A stretch of DNA of 7,762 nucleotides from CAYYAU01 sp964469765 [NCBI: uncultured Clostridia bacterium] (lineage in GTDB: Bacteria > UBA6262 > WVXT01 > CAYYAU01): contig CAYYAU010000052.1 of NCBI GenBank assembly GCA_964469765.1, forward strand, positions 1 to 7,762. The letters run 5' to 3'. Positions 1 to 5,436 of this stretch are shown here, in pieces; within the stretch, counting starts at the first letter, position 1; each line of letters begins with the position of its first letter. The notes under the pieces are model-generated. The model saw only the letters and a list, made by a program, of their open reading frames with translations. It had not been told where the DNA came from and did no database searches. Both the position numbers and the translations under genes were made by a program.

Positions 1-9
1 TCTAACAAA

Positions 10-960
10 CTATTTTTCTTTCTTTTCTAATTTTATGTTCAATTTAGAAACAGTATACTCAAGGGCATATTTTATCTGTGGGTTTATTTTCTTTGAGAGT
101 TCTTTTATTTTTTCCTCAATTTGTTTATTTACTTTTCCAATATCTCCTAATGCCATAATTGCTTCGCCCTTTAATCTTACATCAGTTGTGTCAACTCCTT
201 TTAATGCAATTCTCCAGCCCGAATCATCTCCTAACCTACCTAATGCTCGACTAATATATACATTTACTCTAAGTTCTTTTTCTTTTTTTAATAATTTCTT
301 TAAGGGTTTAATTGCTTTTTTATTTCCAATTAAACCTAAGGCTTCAGCTGCATTAATCCTTACATTACTACTTTCATCATTTAAACATTTTATAAGAGGC
401 TTTACTGCCTTTTGGGCTTTTAACTTTCCTAATGATTTACAAGCACTTTGCTTCAATCTGTAACTTTTCTCACTAAGCACCTTTATAATGGTAGACACAG
501 CTCTTTTATCACCTATATTTCCAAGTGTTTGAATTGCAGCAAGTCTTACTCCCTCAACAGTGTCATTTAATGCAACCTTAGATAAAGGAGGAACAGCAGA
601 GTTGTCTCTTATAAATCCTAATGCGGTTATTACACTTATTCTTACACTCCGGTTCTCATCTTTTAAAGCATTTATTAAAGCAGGAACAGCTGATTTATCT
701 CTCAACATCCCTAAGGAATCAGCAGCCACTGTCCTTACTCCAAAATTTTTATCCTTAAGAGCATGTATAAGATAGGGTATTGCTGTTTTATCTCTTAATT
801 TACCTAATCGTTCAGCTGCACTTCTTCTTAGAACTGGGTCTTTATCTTTTAACTGATGAACCAGCTTTTTAATCTCAGGAGAAACTTTTTGTTTCTCTTT
901 AGCAAATAAAACAGAAAACATTAACGCCATCACCATAATAAAAACAATAGTCTTTTTCAT
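10..960 (-). CDS. Secreted HEAT-repeat (PBS-lyase HEAT-like) protein
   Basis: The product is about 316 residues. It starts with an N-terminal signal peptide (MKKTIVF, then a hydrophobic core ending near VLFA, about residue 20), so it is probably exported. The rest is a solenoid of about eight to nine HEAT-like units of roughly 31 residues. Each unit carries a version of the pattern LKDK..VR..AA..LG.L.DK.AV; the units run from about residue 30 to 280 and become degenerate at the C-terminus. I chose the ATG at 960 over an in-frame GTG at 969 because the GAGGGGGT ribosome-binding site overlaps that GTG and sits 7 nt before the ATG. HEAT solenoids usually act as protein-binding scaffolds. No catalytic residues are visible, and a lyase function should not be assumed from the family name. 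The gene lies 24 bp after the nucleotidyltransferase and is the last gene of the string inside the window. The partner is unknown. Confidence 0.9.
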   Translation of the reverse strand: MKKTIVFIMVMALMFSVLFAKEKQKVSPEIKKLVHQLKDKDPVLRRSAAERLGKLRDKTAIPYLIHALKDKNFGVRTVAADSLGMLRDKSAVPALINALKDENRSVRISVITALGFIRDNSAVPPLSKVALNDTVEGVRLAAIQTLGNIGDKRAVSTIIKVLSEKSYRLKQSACKSLGKLKAQKAVKPLIKCLNDESSNVRINAAEALGLIGNKKAIKPLKKLLKKEKELRVNVYISRALGRLGDDSGWRIALKGVDTTDVRLKGEAIMALGDIGKVNKQIEEKIKELSKKINPQIKYALEYTVSKLNIKLEKKEK

Positions 961-967
961 AAATAAC

Positions 968-975
968 ACCCCCTC
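968..975 (-). promoter_or_regulatory. Ribosome-binding site of the HEAT-repeat gene
   Basis: On the minus strand this reads GAGGGGGT and is 7 nt from the ATG at 960. It decides the start: an upstream in-frame GTG (967-969) overlaps the site itself and so cannot be served by it. Confidence 0.75.
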
Positions 976-984
976 ATTAAATAT

Positions 985-2016
985 TTATGGCTCTATTTTT
1001 AAAATTGCTCCTTCGGAAACATATATATTTTCCTTTACAGTTGTTTCATTTCCTATTATACAATTTTGTAACTGCACATTCTCTCCCACCACTACTTTTC
1101 TCCAAAGAATACAATTCTTAATTTCAGCACCCTTTTTTATAACACTACCGTCTCCAATACTTGAAAATTTCCCTATAACAGCATCCTTCTCAATTATACA
1201 GTTTTTTCCTATTATACAAGGAGGATTTAACTTTGCAGAGTTGTCAATATATGAGTTTTCTCCAACCCAAACATTCTTTTTTATTTCTTCACCAGGGAAA
1301 ATAAGATTTATCTTCTTTTCAAGAGCATCTCTATGTGCTTTTTTATACTCATTTAAATTTCCGATATCACACCAATATCCATCTGTAATATATCCAAACA
1401 ACCTTTTTCTTTTTTTAATTAGTATAGGCCAGAGGTCGTGTCCAAAATCAAAAAACTTATTTTTTGGAATGTAACGAAAAACTGCGGGTTCTAATATATA
1501 CATCCCAGTATTTGCAAGGTTCGAAAACACATCTGCCCAAAAAGGTTTCTCAACAAACCTTTTTATCATAAAATTTCTTTTTAGTAGTACTACTCCGTAT
1601 TCTAATCTATTATCAATTCTTTTTAAAATTATTGTCACTAATGCTTTTTTTCTTTTATGGAATTTTAGAGCATCATTAATATCAATATCAATAACTCCAT
1701 CTCCACTTAATACAATAAAGGTCTCTTTAAAAAAATCTTCAAAATTCTTTACTCCACCGGCTGTTCCCAACAAAGATTTCTCTTCTGAATAGTTTATCTT
1801 GATTCCCCATCTCTCTCCATTTTTAAAATATCCCTTTATCATATGAGGATGTGCATGGAGATTTAATCCTACTTGAGTTACTCCTAAATCCCTTAATTTC
1901 TCTAAAATATGTTCAAGTACAGGTTTATTAAGTATAGGAACCATTGGCTTTGGTATAGAATAGGTCAAAGGCCTAAGTCTTGTTCCAAAACCAGCTGCCA
2001 TTATCATTGCTTTCAT
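985..2016 (-). CDS. Sugar-1-phosphate nucleotidyltransferase with left-handed beta-helix tail (GMPP-like)
   Basis: This 343-residue protein has the nucleotidyltransferase signature GFGTRLRPLT (residues 9-18) followed by KP at 23-24. The SGD motif (104-106) should supply a metal-binding aspartate. EKP (156-158), NTG (169-171) and WCDIG (215-219) complete the sugar-phosphate-binding and second metal-site pattern. From about residue 240 to the end there are hexapeptide-like repeats (IIGKNCIIEKDAVIG and similar) that form a left-handed beta-helix. The family makes NDP-sugars from sugar-1-phosphate and NTP in the cytoplasm. The layout most resembles mannose-1-phosphate guanylyltransferase-like proteins, but a glucose-1-phosphate thymidylyl- or uridylyltransferase cannot be excluded from sequence alone. 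No phosphomannomutase-type domain is attached. The start overlaps the homoserine dehydrogenase stop as ATGA (4 bp), and GAGGAAAG precedes it, so translational coupling is likely. Confidence 0.9.
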   Translation of the reverse strand: MKAMIMAAGFGTRLRPLTYSIPKPMVPILNKPVLEHILEKLRDLGVTQVGLNLHAHPHMIKGYFKNGERWGIKINYSEEKSLLGTAGGVKNFEDFFKETFIVLSGDGVIDIDINDALKFHKRKKALVTIILKRIDNRLEYGVVLLKRNFMIKRFVEKPFWADVFSNLANTGMYILEPAVFRYIPKNKFFDFGHDLWPILIKKRKRLFGYITDGYWCDIGNLNEYKKAHRDALEKKINLIFPGEEIKKNVWVGENSYIDNSAKLNPPCIIGKNCIIEKDAVIGKFSSIGDGSVIKKGAEIKNCILWRKVVVGENVQLQNCIIGNETTVKENIYVSEGAILKIEP

Positions 2017-3332
2017 TTTCTTTCCTCAATTCTTATAAATACAGTTTTTCTCTTTATAATGGGAAGTTTATCTATATGAGAAAGGGCTTTCTTTAAATTT
2101 CCTTCCCTTGCAAGATGAGTGGTCATAATTATAGGAACATCTCTTAATGTTTTACGTCCTTTCTGATACACTGCTGATATAGACACATTGTTCTTACCTA
2201 ACACTCCTGAAATCTGAGAAAGCACTCCTGGTTTATCTATAGCAGTAAACCTTATGTAATAGTTTGTTTCAATCCTATTAATGTTGGTGATGGAAACATT
2301 TTTGCCTGGGGTACAAAGAATATAAGGAATTTCTCCAGCAACTTCTTTATTTACTTTTTGAGCTATAAAAATTATATCACTCACTACTCCGGAGGCGGCA
2401 CTCATTGCTCCAGCACCTTTTCCATAATATAAGGTTGGACCTGCTGTATCTGATTCAACATAAATTGCATTAAACTCATTATCAACATCTGAAAGAAGAG
2501 AATCTGCTGGCAAAAAAGCTGGATGGACTCTTAATTCAACAAGATTATTTTTTCTTCTTAAAATACCAAGAAGTTTTAATGTATACCCAAACTGTTTCTT
2601 TCCATACTCAATATCTACAGGAGAAATACCATCTATTCCTTCACAATAAGCGTCTTCTAACTTAAGTTGGGTTCCAAAGGCTATAGAACCTAAAATTATA
2701 AGTTTATGAAGAGTATCAATACCTTTAATATCAAAATATGGATTTGTCTCAGCAAAACCTGCTTCCTTTGCTCTTTTTAATGCAACATCAAATGGGACAT
2801 TCTTTTTACTCATTTGAGTTAATATATAATTACTCGTCCCATTTAGTATACCTACAATTGCATTTATCCTATTTGCTGCAAGCCCTTCATTAATTGCTTG
2901 AATAATTGGAATACCAGCACCTACACTGGCTTCAAAATACACAAGCACCTTATTCTTATATGCAAAAGAAAATATCTCATTCCAATACTTCGCCAAAACA
3001 GCTTTGTTCGCTGTAACAATATGTTTTCCTTTCTTTATAGATTCTATAATAATCTCTTTTGGAGGATGGTATCCACCAATTAATTCAACTACTATATCTA
3101 TTTCTTTATCAGTAATAATTTCTTTATATTTAGTAGTAACAGCCGTATTAAACCCTTTTCTCTTAAATATAGTAAATTTTGATTTATCTATATCACAAAC
3201 CTTTTTTAAAACAATCTTTACACCAGCTTTCTGGTTTATTAGAGAATAATTCTTAAAGAGAAGTTTTACCACCTCTAAACCAACAGAACCCAACCCTATA
3301 ATACCAATATTAATGTGATTTTTCTTTTTCAT
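2013..3332 (-). CDS. hom: Homoserine dehydrogenase with C-terminal ACT domain
   Basis: Homoserine dehydrogenase reduces aspartate semialdehyde to homoserine, the branch point toward threonine and methionine, using NAD(P)H in the cytoplasm. The 439-residue length fits the monofunctional ACT-containing form. The N-terminal Rossmann motif is GLGSVG (13-18). TANKA (107-111) carries the conserved Lys110, and GILNGTSNYIL (161-171) is the family block. GFAET supplies Glu195, and GIDTLHK gives Asp206 and Lys210, which match the catalytic Asp and Lys of characterised enzymes. The segment usually reading DP before this block is NP here (Asn197), a small deviation outside those residues. The ACT domain spans about 358-435 (FTAIDKPGVLSQISGVLG) and suggests allosteric control by an amino acid, typically threonine. 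No aspartate kinase domain is fused. The gene starts one base into the upstream aminotransferase stop (TAATG), with GAAGGA 8 nt before the ATG. Confidence 0.96.
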   Translation of the reverse strand: MKKKNHINIGIIGLGSVGLEVVKLLFKNYSLINQKAGVKIVLKKVCDIDKSKFTIFKRKGFNTAVTTKYKEIITDKEIDIVVELIGGYHPPKEIIIESIKKGKHIVTANKAVLAKYWNEIFSFAYKNKVLVYFEASVGAGIPIIQAINEGLAANRINAIVGILNGTSNYILTQMSKKNVPFDVALKRAKEAGFAETNPYFDIKGIDTLHKLIILGSIAFGTQLKLEDAYCEGIDGISPVDIEYGKKQFGYTLKLLGILRRKNNLVELRVHPAFLPADSLLSDVDNEFNAIYVESDTAGPTLYYGKGAGAMSAASGVVSDIIFIAQKVNKEVAGEIPYILCTPGKNVSITNINRIETNYYIRFTAIDKPGVLSQISGVLGKNNVSISAVYQKGRKTLRDVPIIMTTHLAREGNLKKALSHIDKLPIIKRKTVFIRIEERK

Positions 3333-4522
3333 TATATCGGTCCTTCTTTAATAAACTTTTTTAATCTAAGTAAAGCATCATGGAACCTATTAAAATGAGT
3401 AACTAAAGCCATCCTCACATAGCCTTCTCCATATGTCCCAAAACCTATTCCTGGTGCTACAGCTATACCTGTTTTCTGAATTAAAAGTTCAGAAAACTCT
3501 AATGAAGAAAGATGTTTAAAACTCTCAGGTAGTCTTGTCCAAAGATACATTGTTGCTTTTGGCTTTTTAGTTGGCCATCCTATTTTATTTAATCCATCAA
3601 CAAACTTATCCCTTCTTCTTTTATACTCTTCTACATTATCTCTTACACAATCTTGAGGTCCTAATAATGCTTTAACGCCGGCAAGTTGAATAGATGTAAA
3701 CACACCGTAATCTAAATAACTTTTTAATTTTTCTAAAGGGGAAAGAATATCAGCATTCCCAGCAACATAACCTAATCTCCAGCCAGCCATATTATAAGTC
3801 TTTGAAAAGGAACAAAACTCAATTCCTATATCCTTTGCACCTGGAGTTTGAAGAAAGGATGGTGCTTTATACCCATCAAACACTATGTCCACATAAGCAA
3901 AATCATGAACCACTACAAAATCAAACTTTTTTGCAAAATAAACCACCTTCTCAAAAAATGAAGTATCTTCAACCACAGCAGTTGTAGGATTGTTCGGATA
4001 GTTTATAAAAAGGAACTTTGCTTTGTGAAGGATATCATGAGGAACCTTATCTAAATCAGGAAGATAACTATTTTCTTCCGAAATAGGAAGTTCATACGGA
4101 ATACCCCCAGCTAAAATTACTCCATTTAGATGAGAAGGATATGCAGGGTTTGTTACTAACACAACATCTCCATGATTAAGAAAAGCCATACATAAATGAA
4201 CAATCCCTTCTTTTGAACCAATTAAAGCAAGCACCTCATCTTCAAAACCTAAATCAACATTAAACCTTTTTTTATACCATTCACAGACTGCTTTACGAAA
4301 CTTTGGCATTCCTTTTGCCTGAGGATAGGAATGAGTTTTTGGGTGATTTTTTATAGTATCACAAAGACATTCTACTATATGGACTGGTGTAGGTCTATCA
4401 GGATTACCCATACCTAAATCAATAACATCAAGCTTCTTCTTATAAGCCTGTTGTTTTAATACATTTATTGCTCCAAAAAGATATGGAGGTAATCTTTTTA
4501 AGTATTCAGAGTAATTAATCAT
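3332..4522 (-). CDS. AlaC-like class I/II PLP aminotransferase
   Basis: This 396-residue fold-type I PLP enzyme closely matches the layout of E. coli AlaC (YfdZ) and the related LL-diaminopimelate aminotransferase group. Visible landmarks are RLPPYLF (10-16), DLGMGNPD (35-42), GSKEG (102-106), NYPNNPT (174-180) and VVHDFAY (204-210), whose Asp207 and Tyr210 should contact the cofactor. SFSKTYNMAGWRLGY (238-252) contains the Schiff-base Lys241 and the phosphate-binding Arg249. Arg370, in GYVRMAL, should bind the substrate carboxylate. The likely reaction is transfer of an amino group between alanine or glutamate and a 2-oxoacid. Substrate is not decided by sequence, and annotation as LL-diaminopimelate or aspartate aminotransferase is possible. 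It overlaps the upstream membrane-protein gene by 8 bp and the downstream homoserine dehydrogenase by 1 bp. Only a weak purine stretch (AAGAAAG) precedes its ATG, consistent with coupled translation. Confidence 0.92.
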   Translation of the reverse strand: MINYSEYLKRLPPYLFGAINVLKQQAYKKKLDVIDLGMGNPDRPTPVHIVECLCDTIKNHPKTHSYPQAKGMPKFRKAVCEWYKKRFNVDLGFEDEVLALIGSKEGIVHLCMAFLNHGDVVLVTNPAYPSHLNGVILAGGIPYELPISEENSYLPDLDKVPHDILHKAKFLFINYPNNPTTAVVEDTSFFEKVVYFAKKFDFVVVHDFAYVDIVFDGYKAPSFLQTPGAKDIGIEFCSFSKTYNMAGWRLGYVAGNADILSPLEKLKSYLDYGVFTSIQLAGVKALLGPQDCVRDNVEEYKRRRDKFVDGLNKIGWPTKKPKATMYLWTRLPESFKHLSSLEFSELLIQKTGIAVAPGIGFGTYGEGYVRMALVTHFNRFHDALLRLKKFIKEGPI

Positions 4523-4781
4523 TCTTTCTTAAATTTTCTATATTATTTTTTTTAACTAAATGTTGGGTTACTTTAAATAGATATATCCCAAAAATAAAAC
4601 AAAACCCTCCATATAATGACTCAAATACTGAGTATCTTATCCACTCATCTAAAGAAATAAACTCATTAAAAGGTGAAAAGATAAATAAATCAAGGAGTCC
4701 TTTTACTAAAACAACACAACCCCATCCCAAAGAAATCACTCCACCTATCTTCAGGAGGTGCGATAATTCACTTTTATTCAT
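4515..4781 (-). CDS. Small two-helix membrane protein, function unknown
   Basis: I do not recognise this 88-residue protein. It has two hydrophobic segments, about residues 12-35 (GGVISLGWGCVVLVKGLL within it) and 52-70 (FESLYGGFCFIFGIYLFK within it). An acidic, aromatic linker (ISLDEWIRY) joins them, and the C-terminal tail is lysine- and asparagine-rich, probably cytoplasmic. It lies 26 bp after the HU gene and overlaps the aminotransferase start by 8 bp, so it belongs to the same gene string. The ATG at 4781 has no Shine-Dalgarno site; only AT-rich sequence precedes it. Translation may depend on ribosomes finishing the HU gene. A later in-frame TTG (codon 18) with GGAG 7 nt upstream is a possible alternative start, but it would cut into the first helix. 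The overlap with a well-supported gene and the clear hydrophobic pattern support it as real. Confidence 0.7.
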   Translation of the reverse strand: MNKSELSHLLKIGGVISLGWGCVVLVKGLLDLFIFSPFNEFISLDEWIRYSVFESLYGGFCFIFGIYLFKVTQHLVKKNNIENLRKND

Positions 4782-4807
4782 TAAAATTAGTTAATTATTA
4801 AATATTA

Positions 4808-5083
4808 TTAACTTTTTATACTCTTTTTTAATCCCACACTCGGTTTAAAAAGCACTCTTTTACTTGCAGCAATCTGGATGGTCTGGCCAGTTTTAGGATT
4901 TCTTCCCTGTCTTGCTTTTGTTGCTCTAACCTTGAAAACACCAATCCCTGCAATGGATGCCTTTCCTTCTGTTTTAAGGGAATCAATCACTGATGAAACC
5001 ATGGTCTTTAAAGCTCTTCCTGCTGCTGCTTTTTTAATTCTTGCGTTAGACGCAATTTTCTCAATCATCTCAGCTTGGCCCAT
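4808..5083 (-). CDS. HU/IHF-family DNA-binding protein
   Basis: The product is 91 residues, the usual size for an HU or IHF subunit. The N-terminal helical dimerisation region (QAEMIEKIASNARIKKAAAGRAL) is followed by the beta-arm region. The family signature spans GIGVFKVRATKARQGRNPKTG (about 47-67), with the conserved RNPKTG turn at the arm tip where a proline intercalates into bent DNA. The tail VLFKPSVGLKKSI is also typical. HU-type proteins bend and compact DNA as dimers and affect replication, recombination and transcription. Sequence does not separate HU from an IHF-like subunit, and the single gene suggests a homodimer. A strong GAGGAGGT site stands just before the ATG, and a sigma70-like promoter lies directly upstream, so the gene can be expressed independently of the genes to its right. 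Confidence 0.96.
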   Translation of the reverse strand: MGQAEMIEKIASNARIKKAAAGRALKTMVSSVIDSLKTEGKASIAGIGVFKVRATKARQGRNPKTGQTIQIAASKRVLFKPSVGLKKSIKS

Positions 5084-5088
5084 TTTCT

Positions 5089-5095
5089 ACCTCCT
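5089..5095 (-). promoter_or_regulatory. Ribosome-binding site of the HU-family gene
   Basis: The minus strand reads AGGAGGT, a near-perfect anti-16S match, 5 nt before the ATG at 5083. It fits a highly expressed nucleoid protein. Confidence 0.8.
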
Positions 5096-5109
5096 CAATA
5101 ATTTTATAG

Positions 5110-5144
5110 ATATTTTGTGGATATTTTGTTATATCATATTTTGT
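5110..5144 (-). repeat. Three ACAAAATAT direct repeats over the HU promoter
   Basis: Identical 9-mers (ATATTTTGT on the plus strand) occupy 5110-5118, 5121-5129 and 5136-5144. The rightmost lies in the promoter spacer, the middle one overlaps the -10 box, and the leftmost lies in the expected transcription start or leader region. This is the position of an operator, but the sequence is AT-rich and the match may be chance. Confidence 0.4.
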
Positions 5145-5157
5145 TTTACTCTGTCAA
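5128..5157 (-). promoter_or_regulatory. Sigma70-like promoter of the HU-family gene
   Basis: On the minus strand, a perfect -35 box TTGACA (5152-5157) is separated by 18 nt from TATAAC (5128-5133, five of six matches to TATAAT). The -35 box consists of the penultimate sense codons (TTG ACA) of the upstream zinc-ribbon gene, so the promoter overlaps the end of that gene. It is placed about 35 nt before the HU ribosome-binding site. Three copies of ACAAAATAT lie in and just after it. The call rests on consensus only. Confidence 0.6.
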
Positions 5158-5322
5158 GGGTTTTTCAGCCTCTTCTATAAGCATCACAGGAATACCATCT
5201 CTTATTGGATATTTAAATCCACATTTCAAACAAACAATCTTACTCTCTTCTAGTTTTACATCTCCCTTACAAGATGGACAAGCCATAATCTTAATTAATT
5301 CTTGTAATTCTTTTTCATCCAT
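5146..5322 (-). CDS. Trm112/YcaR-like small zinc-ribbon protein
   Basis: This short gene encodes 58 residues. Two CxxC pairs (Cys15/Cys18 in ACPSC and Cys31/Cys34 in CLKCG) should bind one zinc ion. The following YPIRDGIPVML (38-48) is the hallmark of the Trm112/YcaR (UPF0434) family, and the leading ELIKIMACPSCKG matches the usual opening of E. coli YcaR, which is of similar length (about 60 residues). Eukaryotic and archaeal Trm112 activates several methyltransferases that act on tRNA, rRNA and release factors. The role of bacterial members is poorly established, so methyltransferase activation is only a possibility. Its start is supported by AGGGGGAG immediately before the ATG, though the spacing is tight. 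It sits between the glycosyltransferase, from which it is separated by a composite repeat, and the HU gene, whose -35 box overlaps its last codons. Confidence 0.87.
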   Translation of the reverse strand: MDEKELQELIKIMACPSCKGDVKLEESKIVCLKCGFKYPIRDGIPVMLIEEAEKPLTE

Positions 5323-5324
5323 AT

Positions 5325-5332
5325 CTCCCCCT
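5325..5332 (-). promoter_or_regulatory. Ribosome-binding site of the Trm112-like gene
   Basis: The minus strand reads AGGGGGAG, ending 2 nt before the ATG at 5322. If pairing uses the left part of the purine run, the effective spacing is about 4-5 nt. It is the main support for the chosen start. Confidence 0.6.
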
Positions 5333-5341
5333 AAAACAGCG

Positions 5342-5436
5342 ATTATTAGGTTATTTAGTTATTAAGTTACTATGTCAAACAATCACGCCTGCCAGATAAA
5401 CGGCGGGCAGGCAATAACTCAATAATTCAATAACTG
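5342..5436. repeat. Composite inverted repeat: octamer arms around a GC-rich hairpin
   Basis: The core is a perfect 7-bp inverted repeat, GCCTGCC (5387-5393) and GGCAGGC (5406-5412), with the 12-nt loop AGATAAACGGCG. It is strikingly GC-rich within AT-rich surroundings. It is flanked by AT-rich octamer arrays. On the left are ATTATTAG (degenerate), GTTATTTA, GTTATTAA and GTTACTAT (5342-5373). On the right are AATAACTC, AATAATTC and AATAACTG (5413-5436). The two arms are imperfect inverted copies: 18 of 24 positions pair between 5348-5371 and 5413-5436. A 13-nt single-sided stretch holding the TTGACA box separates the left arm from the core. This resembles a REP-like or miniature inverted-repeat element. 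It contains no gene. No T-run follows the GC hairpin on either strand, so it is not a standard intrinsic terminator. Confidence 0.75.
5350..5378 (-). promoter_or_regulatory. Candidate promoter for the Trm112-like gene, inside the composite repeat
   Basis: On the minus strand a perfect TTGACA (5373-5378) is followed after 17 nt by AATAAC (5350-5355, four of six matches to TATAAT). It points toward the zinc-ribbon gene, about 18 nt before its ribosome-binding site. The -10 box is weak and lies within the octamer repeat, so this is a candidate only. Confidence 0.35.

Noticed and set aside
35-775. Open reading frames on the plus strand opposite the HEAT-repeat gene
   Set aside because: They mirror the repeated HEAT codons on the other strand, have low-complexity Phe/Ser/Leu-rich products and lack ribosome-binding sites.
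30-880. 93-bp periodicity that could suggest a tandem DNA repeat or CRISPR-like array
   Set aside because: The period equals 31 codons of the HEAT unit and the copies diverge at the DNA level. It is protein repetition, with no constant repeat and variable spacer.
967-969. GTG start adding three residues to the HEAT-repeat protein
   Set aside because: The GTG overlaps the GAGGGGGT ribosome-binding site; the ATG at 960 is well spaced and gives a normal MKK signal-peptide start.
4753-4760. AGGAGGTG on the plus strand as a ribosome-binding site for a rightward gene
   Set aside because: No start codon at suitable spacing opens a sizeable frame, and the sequence is inside a minus-strand coding region.
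4878-5365. Plus-strand reading frames opposite the HU and Trm112-like genes
   Set aside because: They overlap two genes with clear family signatures on the minus strand and show no domain of their own.
5387-5412. GC hairpin as a Rho-independent terminator of the glycosyltransferase gene
   Set aside because: No T-run follows the stem on the transcribed strand; the sequence after it is GTGATTGTTTGAC. A Rho-independent call is not supported.
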